Source: Hymenobacter rigui
GTDB taxonomy: Bacteria; Bacteroidota; Bacteroidia; Cytophagales; Hymenobacteraceae
NCBI RefSeq assembly: GCF_003944715.1
Contig: NZ_RWIT01000021.1
Coordinates: 1 to 63,110 of the forward strand
Length of the DNA: 63,110 bases
Reading direction: 5' to 3'
The position numbers and the translations under genes were made by a program. Below, in pieces: positions 1 to 8,712 of the stretch (within the stretch, counting starts at the first letter, position 1; the number at the start of each line of letters is the position of its first letter). Under the pieces are notes generated by a model. The model was not told the origin of the DNA, searched no databases, and was given only the letters and a program-made list of their open reading frames with translations.

Positions 1-114
1 GCCCGTACCCGTGAAGCAGTGGAGGCGGCTATCCAAACGGCCGTGGACTGGATTTCCAGCAAGGACGCCAAAGCCTGGTTCAACCATTGCGGCTATCATG
101 TATACCGTTCATGA
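1..114 (+). mobile_element. 3' end of IS630-like transposase gene
   Basis: The first 37 codons of the window are open in frame 1 and end in TGA at 112-114. The residues near the end, AWFNHCGYHV, resemble the C-terminal end of IS630/Tc1-mariner-type DDE transposases, which often close with a W-F-x-H-C-G-Y motif. The rest of the gene lies left of the window. The following sequence at 119-130 is a TA-rich run, and IS630 elements insert at TA, so the right end of the element is probably close by. The family call rests on a short tail only. Confidence 0.55.
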
Positions 115-119
115 ATCCG

Positions 120-305
120 CTATATATATAGAGGGCCAATTTTTAGTGGAGGCGTACCCGGGGTGCTGAGTTGGCTAAGGATGCGAGAGACTGTTGTGTC
201 AGAAAGCATCTGCAAGTGGGGTACGTGTGGCTGCAGTGTCTGTGCGTGTGCAGCGGTGAACGGCAGGAGCAGGGCACTCAATGCAACCAATCGGGAAAGA
301 ATCAT
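120..305 (-). pseudogene. possible truncated secreted-protein gene beside the IS
   Basis: This 61-codon frame starts with a convincing Sec signal peptide: hydrophobic core LVALSALLLPF, then AAHAQ as a cleavage site. It runs towards the IS630-like end and stops at TAG (120-122), inside the TA-rich junction. A signal peptide followed by only about 40 residues suggests the 5' part of a gene cut by the IS insertion. It may instead be a chance frame: no domain is visible and no partner fragment lies inside the window. A second minus-strand frame overlaps it and has no features of its own. Confidence 0.3.
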
Positions 306-499
306 CAGTAGCGTAGATCAGGTTATCGGCTAATTGATGCCAAGCGCGGCCACATTCCATAAAATCCTGCAGCAAATCAAGATTCAATCCGGTAGTTGAA
401 TTGTAATTTTTTCATAACATGGTAACAATCAGTGTGCTATTGCGGAAGCGACAGCTGTTCAGTAACTTGAAGTTCCCGCAACCCTAACGCCCCGCTACT

Positions 500-1144
500 A
501 TGAAACCAGCCTCCACTGCCGTTATACTCATTGAGTTTCAGAACGATTTCACTACCCCCGGCGGCTCCCTGCATGATGCGGTGAAAACGGTGATGAAAAA
601 AACGGATATGCTGGCCAATACCGAGGAACTGGTGCGGCAGGCCCGCAATGCCGGAGCCCTGATCCTGCACGTGCCCATCAGTTTCACTGAGAATTATCGG
701 GAGCTGGGCCCGCGCCCCTACGGCATCCTGAAAGGCGTAGTGGATAGCAACTCGTTCCGGCAGGGCTCCTGGGGGGCTGATATTGTGGACGTGCTGAAGC
801 CTCAGCCCGATGACATCGTCATTGAAGGCAAGCGGGGCCTGGATGGCTTTGCGACTACCAACCTGGATTTTGTGCTGCGGCAGCGCGGCATCACGCACGT
901 AGCCCTGGCCGGGTTCCTTACCAACTGCTGCGTTGAATCCACGATGCGCACGGCCTACGAACTGGGCTATCAGGTGTATACCCTTACTGACTGCACTGCC
1001 ACCATGAGTGAGGAAGAACAGCGCATGGCCTGCGAGAAAAACTACCCCATGTTTTCTAGGCCCGTTACGCACCGGGAGTTTCTGGAACAACTCTCCGCCC
1101 TCGAGCAACCTGAACCAGTGGGTGAGGGGCGGGGCTATTATTAA
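500..1144 (+). CDS. isochorismatase-family cysteine hydrolase
   Basis: This 214-residue protein has the isochorismatase/nicotinamidase fold and is probably a cytoplasmic amidohydrolase. The three catalytic positions are visible: D16 in EFQNDF, K111 in EGKRGLDGF and C144 in TNCCVEST. The last motif is the usual nucleophile context of this family. There is no signal peptide. Substrate cannot be read from the sequence; the family includes isochorismate, nicotinamide, N-carbamoyl and ureidoacrylate hydrolases. It stands alone, convergent with the TonB receptor downstream, and a long perfect hairpin lies between the two genes. Confidence 0.88.
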   Translation: MKPASTAVILIEFQNDFTTPGGSLHDAVKTVMKKTDMLANTEELVRQARNAGALILHVPISFTENYRELGPRPYGILKGVVDSNSFRQGSWGADIVDVLKPQPDDIVIEGKRGLDGFATTNLDFVLRQRGITHVALAGFLTNCCVESTMRTAYELGYQVYTLTDCTATMSEEEQRMACEKNYPMFSRPVTHREFLEQLSALEQPEPVGEGRGYY

Positions 1145-1162
1145 GAATAGTTGTTGATGCAC

Positions 1163-1250
1163 AACGTGTCATTCCGAACGAAGTGAGGAATCTGGGTTAA
1201 AGCTTCTTGAGGTCGACTCAGATTCCTCACTTCGTTCGGAATGACACGTT
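1163..1250. repeat. 32-bp perfect inverted repeat, REP-like (GTCATTCC family)
   Basis: Arms 1163-1194 and 1219-1250 are exact reverse complements over 32 bp with a 24-nt loop. The arm contains GTCATTCCGAACGAAG and GAGGAATCT. It lies between two convergent genes (stops at 1144 and 1259) and could end transcription from both sides. Diverged relatives occur at 42376-42474 and 43683-43951, and 7148-7175 may be a short member. Confidence 0.85.
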
Positions 1251-1258
1251 ATAGCCGG

Positions 1259-3703
1259 TTACTGGCCACCGGCGCGGCGCTTTTCGTCCTCGGCCCCGCC
1301 ACCCCTGCGCTTGGCGGGAGCCAGCTTGTCGTTGCCGAAGCGGTAGGTGAAGGCCAGCGTGCCCTGCCGGGAATCCTGGCGCTGGTAGAACCGCTCCACG
1401 TAGGTATCATACTCCGATATGGCGTGGATGGGGCTGGTGAAGAAGATATCGGCCATGTTCAGCTTGAGGGTGGCTTTGCGGTTCCAGAAGGTCTTCTGCA
1501 CGCCGGCGTTTACTTCTCCGTTGGGCTGTACCCGCAGGAAACCGTACAAGTCGCGGGCCTGGTAGTTGCCGTTCAATTCGGCGCTCCAGCCTTTGCCCAG
1601 CGTGAAGGTGTGGTTGGAGGTAAAGTTGAAGGAGCCCCGGCCCCGGTTCAGGTTGGTGCCGGCCAGGCTGCCCTCGAAGCGGCTGTAGTAGAACACGGCG
1701 TTATTGTACATCGTCCACCACTTGGCCACTTCTACGGGCACCGTGAGAGTAAGGGCGTAGTAGTGCTGGCGGCTCAGGTTTTGGGTGGTAGATAGTACTG
1801 TGCTGTCCGTTTCGGGCTGCACCACGCTGATGAGCGGCAGGTTGGTGAGGCTGTAACTCAGGCCCAGGTTGTACTTCTGCCGGAAGGTGTGCGTGAGCTC
1901 CAGGTTGTAGCTGGTTTGAGGCCGCAAATTCGGGTTGCCCCCGCCGGAAGTTGTCTTATCGATAATCACCCGGAACGGGTTCAGCTGCCCGTACGAAGGC
2001 CGGTCGATGCGGCGACTCAGGGAGAGGCTGGTTTCGTGCTGCTCGGAAAACACACGCTTCAGGGCCGCACTCGGAAACAGCTGGAAATAGTGCCGGCTGA
2101 AGTTAGGCCGCTGGCCCCCCTGCACCATGTCCTGCCGGCCCTCGGCATTGGTTTGCTCCCCGCGTAGGCCCGCCTGCAGCGTGTACTTGGGCTGGGTATA
2201 GTTCAGGTTCACGTAGCCCGCGTTGATGTTTTCATCATACCGAAACCGGTTGGAGCGGTTCCGGTCCAGCTCCCCATCCGTAAGAAACTGCACGTCGTTA
2301 TCGGCTGTGACTAAACTGGCTTTGGCCCCGGCATCCACGCGCAGCTGCTTGGTCAGGAACTGGGTGTAGTCCACCTTCGCCGACTGAATGGTGAGCGTGC
2401 CCTGCTGGTCGCCGGTGATGACCTCGCCTACCTGCTCGGCCCCGTTGAAGCGGGTTTCCAGGCGCTGGTCGCGGCTGGTGCGGTAGCGGGCGTAGTCGGC
2501 ATCTGCCGTCAGCTCCCGTGTGCCCATCGTATCCTGAAAAGTGTGGCGCAGACTGAGGTTACCGGCCACGTTGGGCGTGCGGCCCACGCGGTAGTTGTCG
2601 GAGTTATACTGCTGGGTCTGGTTGCGCAGTACATCGTTGATGATGGTGCTGTTGCGGCCCTGCTGCACGTTGCGGTTGGTCAACCCGCTCACTGCCCCGC
2701 CCAGCACCGTGCGCTCCATCAGGTTATAATCAATACCCGCCTTCCAGGTATGGGCGCGCAGTTGGAAAGGCGAGCTGTTGGCCTGGTCCGTCACCTGTAC
2801 TAGCTGACGGTTGGCCTCCCCGGTGGTGCCCAGCCGGTAAAAGTCCCGGTGAATGGTCAGGCGGGGCTCCCCGGACCGGTCAGTGTAGTTATACGAGCCG
2901 AAGAGGTTGTACTTCTGCTGGCGGTGGTTCAGGCTGAGGCCCGCATTGTACTTGTTGTACTGCGTGCGGCCGTAGCTGGTGTTCAGGCTCCCGTTGGTGC
3001 CCACCCGCTGGTCTTTCTTCAGGTTGATGGCAATAATACCGGCCCCACCCTGGGCATCGTACTTGGCGGGCGGATTGGTAATCAGCTCAATACTCTTGAG
3101 CTGCTCGGCTGGCAAGGCCCTGAGATAATCGGCCAGCTCAGTGCCCGTCATGGGCTGACGCTTGCCATCAATGAGCACCAGCAAGCCTTGTTTACCGCGC
3201 AGAGCCAGGTTGTCGTTGCCATCAATGGTAACGCCGGGGGAGCGGCGCAGCACATCCAAAGAGGTGTTGCCGGCGGCCAGCGCCGAGCCCTCCACGTTCA
3301 CAATGGTGCGGTCGGCTTCCCGCTCGAAGGTGGGGCGCTGGCCGGTAATGGTTACTTCCTTCAGCGCCGTGGCGGCATTGGCCTGCAGCGTCAGCACTAC
3401 CGGAGCCGCCGCGCCCTGTGCTTGCAGCGGAAACGGCCCCGCCCAGGCCCGGGTGTAGCCCACCTGCGCCGCCGATACCAGGTACTGCCCGCCGGCCGCC
3501 GACTCAAAGCGAAACTCGCCTTTCTCGTCGCTGAACTCGGTTTTAACCGCCACCGAATCGGTAGCGCGGTGCAGCACCACCGTGGCAAACTCAATGGGGG
3601 CTCCGGCCGCTGTTTTTACCTGTCCGGTCAGGCTTTGGGCCCAGGCACCGGAGCAGAGCAGCAGTGCTGGCAGTATCAACCAGCTACCATACGTTGATTT
3701 CAT
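1259..3703 (-). CDS. TonB-dependent receptor, outer-membrane beta-barrel family (copy 1)
   Basis: This 814-residue outer-membrane protein has a signal peptide at 1-22 ending in GAWAQ, a carboxypeptidase-regulatory-like beta-sandwich at about 24-107, a plug-like domain at about 118-230 and a barrel to the C-terminus. The plug contains VTITGQRPTFE, LLVLIDGKR and TNPPAKYDAQGGAG. I chose the start at 3703 because the longer frame would place 19 extra residues before a clear signal peptide. Such proteins use TonB energy to import ligands; the ligand is unknown. It is a paralogue of the receptor at 4474-6921, and a MarR gene lies between them on the same strand. The two operator-like palindromes at 3798-3836 lie about 100 bp upstream. 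Confidence 0.9.
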   Translation of the reverse strand: MKSTYGSWLILPALLLCSGAWAQSLTGQVKTAAGAPIEFATVVLHRATDSVAVKTEFSDEKGEFRFESAAGGQYLVSAAQVGYTRAWAGPFPLQAQGAAAPVVLTLQANAATALKEVTITGQRPTFEREADRTIVNVEGSALAAGNTSLDVLRRSPGVTIDGNDNLALRGKQGLLVLIDGKRQPMTGTELADYLRALPAEQLKSIELITNPPAKYDAQGGAGIIAINLKKDQRVGTNGSLNTSYGRTQYNKYNAGLSLNHRQQKYNLFGSYNYTDRSGEPRLTIHRDFYRLGTTGEANRQLVQVTDQANSSPFQLRAHTWKAGIDYNLMERTVLGGAVSGLTNRNVQQGRNSTIINDVLRNQTQQYNSDNYRVGRTPNVAGNLSLRHTFQDTMGTRELTADADYARYRTSRDQRLETRFNGAEQVGEVITGDQQGTLTIQSAKVDYTQFLTKQLRVDAGAKASLVTADNDVQFLTDGELDRNRSNRFRYDENINAGYVNLNYTQPKYTLQAGLRGEQTNAEGRQDMVQGGQRPNFSRHYFQLFPSAALKRVFSEQHETSLSLSRRIDRPSYGQLNPFRVIIDKTTSGGGNPNLRPQTSYNLELTHTFRQKYNLGLSYSLTNLPLISVVQPETDSTVLSTTQNLSRQHYYALTLTVPVEVAKWWTMYNNAVFYYSRFEGSLAGTNLNRGRGSFNFTSNHTFTLGKGWSAELNGNYQARDLYGFLRVQPNGEVNAGVQKTFWNRKATLKLNMADIFFTSPIHAISEYDTYVERFYQRQDSRQGTLAFTYRFGNDKLAPAKRRGGGAEDEKRRAGGQ

Positions 3704-3797
3704 AGTGAGCAGAGGAGAAGTGGAAAGTGAGGGCAACGCTCCGCCAGCTACCACGGGCAAGCCTTTTTTTGCCGGGAGCGAGGAGCAGAAGAAGTAA

Positions 3798-3836
3798 TAC
3801 GAATGATTTCGTAGTAAACGTACGAAGTATTTCGTA
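3798..3836. promoter_or_regulatory. two tandem TACGAA-N4-TTCGTA operator-like palindromes
   Basis: Two perfect palindromes with the same consensus, TACGAA-N4-TTCGTA, occupy 3798-3813 and 3821-3836, 23 bp apart centre to centre (about two helical turns). They sit between the MarR gene stop and the TonB receptor start. MarR dimers bind palindromes of this size, so the adjacent regulator is the obvious candidate ligand. This pairing is an inference. Confidence 0.65.
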
Positions 3837-3875
3837 TATTAAAACAGTGCTATGCTGATTTTTTCCGGGCTCCGC

Positions 3876-4310
3876 TTATTCGGGCTGCTTTGAGCAGTTG
3901 GTGGCTATCTGCTCCAGCAGAAATCGGAGAGTGTTCAGATCATTCTCGCTCAGGCCCTGCAGGGCAACTGCCCGGTTATTGAGCACCACCGGCTCCACGG
4001 CCGCCAGCGTGCGGTGTCCTTCGGCCGATACCCGCAGCCGGGTCCGACGGCCATCCTGGGGGAGGGGCTCCGCCTGCAGCATCCCCCGGTCCAGCAACAG
4101 CCGGATCATGCGCGCCACCGATGCCTGGTCTTTAAAGACCCGCTCGGCAATGTCGCTTTGGGTTAGGTCGTCGGTTTCTTCAATCACGCGCAGTACCAGC
4201 CACTGGTCGATGGTGATGGCCACGCCGGCCTGATCGATGTTGGCCTGGGCCATGCGCCGATACTGCCGGATGGCCTTATCGAGCGAGTAAAAAAGAATGG
4301 ATGACAGCAT
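3876..4310 (-). CDS. MarR-family transcriptional regulator
   Basis: This 144-residue winged-helix DNA-binding protein has the typical MarR length and layout: an N-terminal dimerisation helix (about 1-30), the HTH with LTQSDIAERVFKDQASVARMI around 49-69, and the wing with EPLPQDGRRTRLRVSAEG around 81-98. The D-x-R-R/x-T-R-L wing is characteristic. It lies on the same strand as two TonB receptor paralogues, downstream of one and upstream of the other. Palindromes flank it on both sides (3798-3836 and 4317-4348), which fits repression of the receptor and of itself. The inducing ligand is unknown. Confidence 0.92.
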   Translation of the reverse strand: MLSSILFYSLDKAIRQYRRMAQANIDQAGVAITIDQWLVLRVIEETDDLTQSDIAERVFKDQASVARMIRLLLDRGMLQAEPLPQDGRRTRLRVSAEGHRTLAAVEPVVLNNRAVALQGLSENDLNTLRFLLEQIATNCSKQPE

Positions 4311-4316
4311 AAGTGT

Positions 4317-4348
4317 ATGATATGTTATAAAGATTCATGATATATCAT
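4317..4348. promoter_or_regulatory. ATGATAT repeats upstream of marR
   Basis: ATGATAT occurs at 4317-4323 and again at 4337-4343, exactly 20 bp apart; the second forms the perfect 12-bp palindrome ATGATATATCAT (4337-4348). The sites start 7 bp before the MarR start codon and are a candidate autoregulatory operator. They differ from the TACGAA palindromes downstream of the gene. Confidence 0.45.
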
Positions 4349-4424
4349 TAAGGTTGCCCGGCCGTCAAAAAATTTGTGCAATCAGCTTTGTAGTAACTTA
4401 TACCACTAGGCTTTTGCCGCTCAA

Positions 4425-4457
4425 GCCGCCGTAGCTAGTAGTGCTGACTACGGCGGC
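4425..4457 (-). terminator. hairpin downstream of TonB receptor copy 2
   Basis: GCCGCCGTAG (4425-4434) pairs exactly with CTACGGCGGC (4448-4457) across a 13-nt loop, 17 nt beyond the stop of the minus-strand receptor gene. There is no clear U-tract, so it may be an attenuating or mRNA-stabilising hairpin instead of a full terminator. Confidence 0.5.
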
Positions 4458-4473
4458 CTGAGTGCCATGTGCT

Positions 4474-6921
4474 CTACTGAACGCCCGAAGCGCGCCGTTT
4501 TTCCTCTTCTGCACTACCGGTCCGGCGGCGGGCTGCCGTTACCTTATCGTTGCCAAACCGGTAGGTCACCGAGGCCGTGACTACCCGGGAATCCTGGGCC
4601 GAGCGGAACGACTCAGACAGGGGCTGGTAGCGGGACGTAGCCCGGAGCGGGAGGGTGTATAGCGCATCGGCCGCGTTGAGCTTCAGGGTGGCCCGCCCCA
4701 GGGTTTTCTGCACACCCATCCCGAGTTGCCCGTAGGAGCGCACCAACTGGTACCCGTAGCGCTCCAGTGAGTTGTAGCTGCCGCTCAGCTCAGCGCTCCA
4801 GCCCTTGGACAAAATGAACGTGGAGTTCAGGCTGAGGATGGCTCCCGGTTGGCTGGGCGGCAGCGGGGAGCCTTGCAACCGGCCCCGAAACCGGATGTAG
4901 AACAGCTCCGCGTTGGCATATAGCTTCCACCAGGCCGTAGGCGTAAAGGGCGAGGAAACCGTCAGGCCCCAATAGTCCTGGCTGGCCAGGTTCACGTCAG
5001 TAGCGGCAATCAGCCCGTCCGGGTCCAGCAAGTACACGCTCAGAATGGGCCGGCGGGTGTAGGTGTAGCGCAGCGCGGTGGTGGTTTGGTGCCGGTAGGT
5101 GTGGCTCACTTCGGCCTGGGTACTGATTTGGGGCCACAGGCCGGGGTTGCCCACGCGGTAAGAGGTGGGGTCAACGTAAGAGCGGAAGGGATTAAGCTGA
5201 TTATACGTGGGTCGGTCGAGGCGGCGGCTGAGTGAGAAGGCCAGCTGATGCACCTCGCTGATGGGCCGCTGCAGGCTGAGTGAAGGAAAGAGCTGGAAAT
5301 ACCGGCGGCTGAACTCCTGATTTCCCACGGCCTGTTGGCCCAGCGTGTTGGTCTGCTCCGCCCGCAGCCCCGCCGATATACTCAGGCGGGGGCCACTACG
5401 GCTCAAGGTGAAATATCCCGCCCGAATGGTTTCCTCATACCGAAACTGGTTGCTGAGGTTGGTATCAGGCTGCCGGCTCCCGCCGTTTTGTTCCCGCTCA
5501 AACAGTACGTCGTTGCGGGAGGTAACGCGGCTGACTTTTAGGCCGGTTTCCAGCCGTAGGCCGTGCCGCAGGTTGCGCAGATAATCGGTTTTGGCACTGA
5601 GCAGCGTGAGGGTGCCCTGCTGGTCGCCCAGCAGCCGGTTGGGCAGCGCGCCGGGCCGCAGTGCGGAAGCCGAGGCCAGGTCCAGGGTGCGGGTGAGGCG
5701 GTACCGGCCCGCATCGGCGTCCATGGTCAGCTCCGGGGTACCCAGCGAGTCCTTCTGGAACAGGTGGCGCAGCAACACGTTGGCCGTGGTATTGGGCGTG
5801 AGCAGGTTGCGCTGGTTCTGGGCCAGCACCACATCCGTAAGCTGGTGCTGCGCATCATACAGGCGCGATTCGTTGGGCCCGATGGAAGGCAGCTGGCTTT
5901 CCAGTCCGCTTACGGCCAGGCCCAGGCTGGTGCGGGAACTGAGCGTAACATCGGCCCCGGCCCGCCACGTGTGCGACTGCAGGTGCCCGCGTGGAATATT
6001 CGTCTGCTCCAGAAACCGCGCGGGCTGGCCGTCCTGCAGATACATGCGGTCAATGGTCAGCTGCTGCCAGGTTTGGCGGTCGGCGTAGGCGTAGGAGCCG
6101 AACAGGTTGAGGTTTTTGCGGCGGTAGTTCAGCGTCAGGCCGCTGGTGAACTTACCGTACCGGCCCCGACCGTAAGCCGCATTGGTGCTGCCATTGAAGC
6201 CGAGCCGCTGGTCTTTCTTGAGGTTGATGACAATAACGCCGGCTCCGCCCTGGGCATCGTACTTGGCGGGCGGGTTGGTAATCAGCTCCATGGTGGCGAC
6301 CTGCTCGGCCGGGAGGGCCCGGAGCATGGCGGCCAACTCGGAACCAGTGAGGGGAACCCGCTTGCCGTCCAGCACCACCAACAGCCCCTGGCGGCCCCGC
6401 AGACCCAGGTTGTCGTTGGCGTCCAGGGTTACGCCGGGAGCCCGGGCCAGCACGTCCAGGCTGGTGTTGCCGGCGCTCAGCACGCTGCCTTCCACGTTCA
6501 CCACCGTGCGGTCTGGCAGGCGCTCAAACAGGGGGCGCTGGCCGGTTACAGTTACGTTCTGCAGTTGGGTGGCTATAGGTTTCAGCTGGCATTCCAGTGC
6601 CGCACATGGCTGACTACCAACCACCACCGGGCCATGCCAGTATCGGCCGTAGCCAAGCTGATTCACCGATACCAGATACCGCCCTTCGGTGGGTACCGCC
6701 AACGTAAAGTGACCAGCCTGGTCGCTGAATTCAGTTTTAATAACGGCCGAATCGGTGGCTTGGTGCAGGGTAACGGTGGCAAATTCCAACGGCCCGGCCG
6801 TACTCAGTACCGTGCCGGAAATCGGAATCAGCCGCGCCTGGGCCTTGGTTTCGGAGCAGGCCAGGATACTGCCCGCAGCAGCTAAACAACCGGCGGCAAG
6901 CCGGTTAGGGATAAAAAGCAT
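4474..6921 (-). CDS. TonB-dependent receptor, outer-membrane beta-barrel family (copy 2)
   Basis: This 815-residue paralogue of the 1259-3703 receptor has the same order of domains: signal peptide (about 1-28), carboxypeptidase-regulatory-like domain, plug with VTVTGQRPLFE, LLVVLDGKR and TNPPAKYDAQGGAG, and a large barrel ending near SVTYRFGNDK. The start at 6921 begins the signal peptide; the longer frame adds 27 unlikely residues. The signal ends in ILACSETKAQA, so either signal peptidase I or a weak lipobox is possible. The two copies share the tail motif RFGNDK followed by a basic stretch. The TACGAA operator is not seen upstream of this copy, so the two receptors may be controlled separately. 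Confidence 0.9.
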   Translation of the reverse strand: MLFIPNRLAAGCLAAAGSILACSETKAQARLIPISGTVLSTAGPLEFATVTLHQATDSAVIKTEFSDQAGHFTLAVPTEGRYLVSVNQLGYGRYWHGPVVVGSQPCAALECQLKPIATQLQNVTVTGQRPLFERLPDRTVVNVEGSVLSAGNTSLDVLARAPGVTLDANDNLGLRGRQGLLVVLDGKRVPLTGSELAAMLRALPAEQVATMELITNPPAKYDAQGGAGVIVINLKKDQRLGFNGSTNAAYGRGRYGKFTSGLTLNYRRKNLNLFGSYAYADRQTWQQLTIDRMYLQDGQPARFLEQTNIPRGHLQSHTWRAGADVTLSSRTSLGLAVSGLESQLPSIGPNESRLYDAQHQLTDVVLAQNQRNLLTPNTTANVLLRHLFQKDSLGTPELTMDADAGRYRLTRTLDLASASALRPGALPNRLLGDQQGTLTLLSAKTDYLRNLRHGLRLETGLKVSRVTSRNDVLFEREQNGGSRQPDTNLSNQFRYEETIRAGYFTLSRSGPRLSISAGLRAEQTNTLGQQAVGNQEFSRRYFQLFPSLSLQRPISEVHQLAFSLSRRLDRPTYNQLNPFRSYVDPTSYRVGNPGLWPQISTQAEVSHTYRHQTTTALRYTYTRRPILSVYLLDPDGLIAATDVNLASQDYWGLTVSSPFTPTAWWKLYANAELFYIRFRGRLQGSPLPPSQPGAILSLNSTFILSKGWSAELSGSYNSLERYGYQLVRSYGQLGMGVQKTLGRATLKLNAADALYTLPLRATSRYQPLSESFRSAQDSRVVTASVTYRFGNDKVTAARRRTGSAEEEKRRASGVQ

Positions 6922-7220
6922 AGATACACGTTCCGGTTGGTTGTGGAAATCGGAAAGTGCAATAGGGGAAGTAAGGTAGAATGGCAGGCAGGTACCATTC
7001 AATAAGGGCAGAAACCGTTCAGCACCGCTTTACAGCGCTGAACAATCAGCGAAATATAGTAAAGAATACCGGAGAGTTGGACAAAGCCAGCAGCACTAAA
7101 AAGCAGGGAAGCCCTAGGGACAGGTATGATTAGTAATAGAAAAGAACGTCATGCTTCGACTCCGCTTAGCATGACGCCTACGAGGTTTTCCAAAATTTCC
7201 AATCTGCTTCGGGTAGCCGC
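6922..7220. other. intergenic region upstream of TonB receptor 2
   Basis: No gene is visible in these 299 bases. An interrupted palindrome with arms GTTCAGC (7017-7023) and GCTGAAC (7037-7043) is a possible operator or hairpin about 100 bp upstream of the receptor start. A short palindrome with arms GTCATGCT and AGCATGAC lies at 7148-7175 and may be a small member of the GTCATTCC repeat family. Confidence 0.4.
7148..7175. repeat. short REP-like hairpin
   Basis: GTCATGCT (7148-7155) and AGCATGAC (7168-7175) are exact reverse complements with a 12-nt loop. The flanking AACGTCATGC resembles the outer end of the repeat at 42376. Confidence 0.5.
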
Positions 7221-7264
7221 AAAAAAGACTGGCTGACCGGGACATTGCGCCCCGGCCAGCCAGT
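7221..7264 (-). terminator. Rho-independent terminator of the aminotransferase gene
   Basis: Read on the minus strand, ACTGGCTG-x-CCGGG-type arms (7250-7264 and 7228-7240) form a GC-rich stem with one mismatch. It is followed directly by a run of six U (7221-7226 on plus is AAAAAA). It begins 28 nt after the aminotransferase stop codon, the classical arrangement. Confidence 0.85.
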
Positions 7265-7291
7265 AATACTGCCACAATCAAGTATTAGGCG

Positions 7292-8548
7292 TTACCGCAA
7301 CGCTTCCAGCGCAGCCTGCAACCGGGGCAGCGCGGCCTCAATGGATTCCAGCGAAGCACCGCCTACCGACATGCGGAACCAGGGGGCTGAGCCATCGGTG
7401 CCGAATGCGCTGAAGGGCACCAGCGCCAGCCGCGCCTCGCTGATGAGGTAGGAGGTCAGCTCCTTGGTTGACGTAAGCACCTGGCCGCCGGGGGTGGTGC
7501 GGCCCAGTACGTCCAGCTTGGCCGTGAGGTAGATAGCACCCATCGGTACCATGGAATCGACGGGCAGGCCGGCCGCTTTCATAGCCTGCAAGCCTTGGTG
7601 CAGGGCCTCCAGGCTGCGCTGCACTTTCTGTTTGAATGAACCCAGGAACCCATCCACGGCGGCGGTTTCGGGCAGGTACTTAGCCGTGGCCACCTGCTCG
7701 GCCTTGGGGGCCCAGGCACCTACGTGGCCCAGAATGGCCTTCATTTTATCAATTACCGTGGCCGGCCCGAAGGCGTAACCTACTCGCACGCCGGTAGCCG
7801 CCAGGCACTTGGAAATCCCGTCAATGTAAATGGTATAGTCGCGGAGCTCGGGGCGCAGGTTCACGGGGTCGTAGTGCTCGGTGTTGCCGAAGGTCAGCAG
7901 CCAGTAAATCTGGTCGTAGAGCAGGTAGAGCGGTTTTTCCTCGGGGCCGCGACGCTTGTTTTCGGCCAGCACCAGGTCGCAGATGGCTTCCAGATCCTCG
8001 CGGCTGAATACAGTGCCGGTGGGGTTGAGCGGGGAGCACAGGGCCAGCAAAGTGGCTCCGGCCAGGTGCGGAGCCAGTTCGGCGGCCGTGGGCATGAAGT
8101 TATTTTCGGGGCGCGTTTCTACCATCACGGCCTCGGCTGAGGAAAGGTGGCAGTAGTGGTTGTTGTTCCAGCTGGGCACCGGAAACACCACTTTGTCGCC
8201 GGGGTCTACCAAGGCCAGGTAGGTGGCGTAGATGAGCGGACGGGAGCCCCCGGCCACCAGAAAATCGTTGGGGGAGTAGGAGAGGCCCAGCCGGGTTTCG
8301 GTGAAAGCGGCGGCGGCTTCGCGCAGGGCGGCCATACCGTTGGCAGGCGGGTAGTTGGTGTGTCCGGCTTGGTAGGCCTTGGTAATTTCGGCCTCCAGTT
8401 CCGCCGGAATGGGGAAGATGGACGGGTCAAAGTCGCCGATGGTGAGGTTGCAGATTTGCTCCCCCTTGCGAATCATATCGTTTACTTCGTTCCCGATTTT
8501 GATGATTTCGGAGCCAATCAGGCTGCCGGCCATTCTCGAAACTTGCAT
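7292..8548 (-). CDS. PLP-dependent class I/II aminotransferase
   Basis: This 418-residue cytoplasmic enzyme has fold type I. The Schiff-base lysine is K247 in DGISKCLAATGVRVGY. Other PLP contacts are N175 in SPLNPTG, D212 and Y215 in YDQIYW, and a C-terminal arginine in FRMSVGG. The pattern is that of aspartate/aromatic aminotransferase-like enzymes; the exact amino acid is not determinable. The start at 8548 (MQVSRMAGS) is preferred because upstream codons extend 39 residues with no homology-like content. It is divergent from tsaE and ends at a strong terminator. Confidence 0.92.
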   Translation of the reverse strand: MQVSRMAGSLIGSEIIKIGNEVNDMIRKGEQICNLTIGDFDPSIFPIPAELEAEITKAYQAGHTNYPPANGMAALREAAAAFTETRLGLSYSPNDFLVAGGSRPLIYATYLALVDPGDKVVFPVPSWNNNHYCHLSSAEAVMVETRPENNFMPTAAELAPHLAGATLLALCSPLNPTGTVFSREDLEAICDLVLAENKRRGPEEKPLYLLYDQIYWLLTFGNTEHYDPVNLRPELRDYTIYIDGISKCLAATGVRVGYAFGPATVIDKMKAILGHVGAWAPKAEQVATAKYLPETAAVDGFLGSFKQKVQRSLEALHQGLQAMKAAGLPVDSMVPMGAIYLTAKLDVLGRTTPGGQVLTSTKELTSYLISEARLALVPFSAFGTDGSAPWFRMSVGGASLESIEAALPRLQAALEALR

Positions 8549-8712
8549 GGGCTGTCGTGGTTTGGATCGGCCAAATATAGAAGGCTGCGGCTGCCGGGCC
8601 CGGTGTCGCCGGCAAAAACCACGAAAATCAGGCCTGGGCCCACAATTCTGAGGCAGATTAACCAAATTTGCGGGCTCAGGTTATTTAGGCGTACTCACCC
8701 GGCCTTTTTCAG

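Noticed and set aside
5563..6885. 440-residue open frame on the plus strand
   Set aside because: It lies wholly antisense to the second TonB receptor gene, has no domain, and reflects the high GC of the region.
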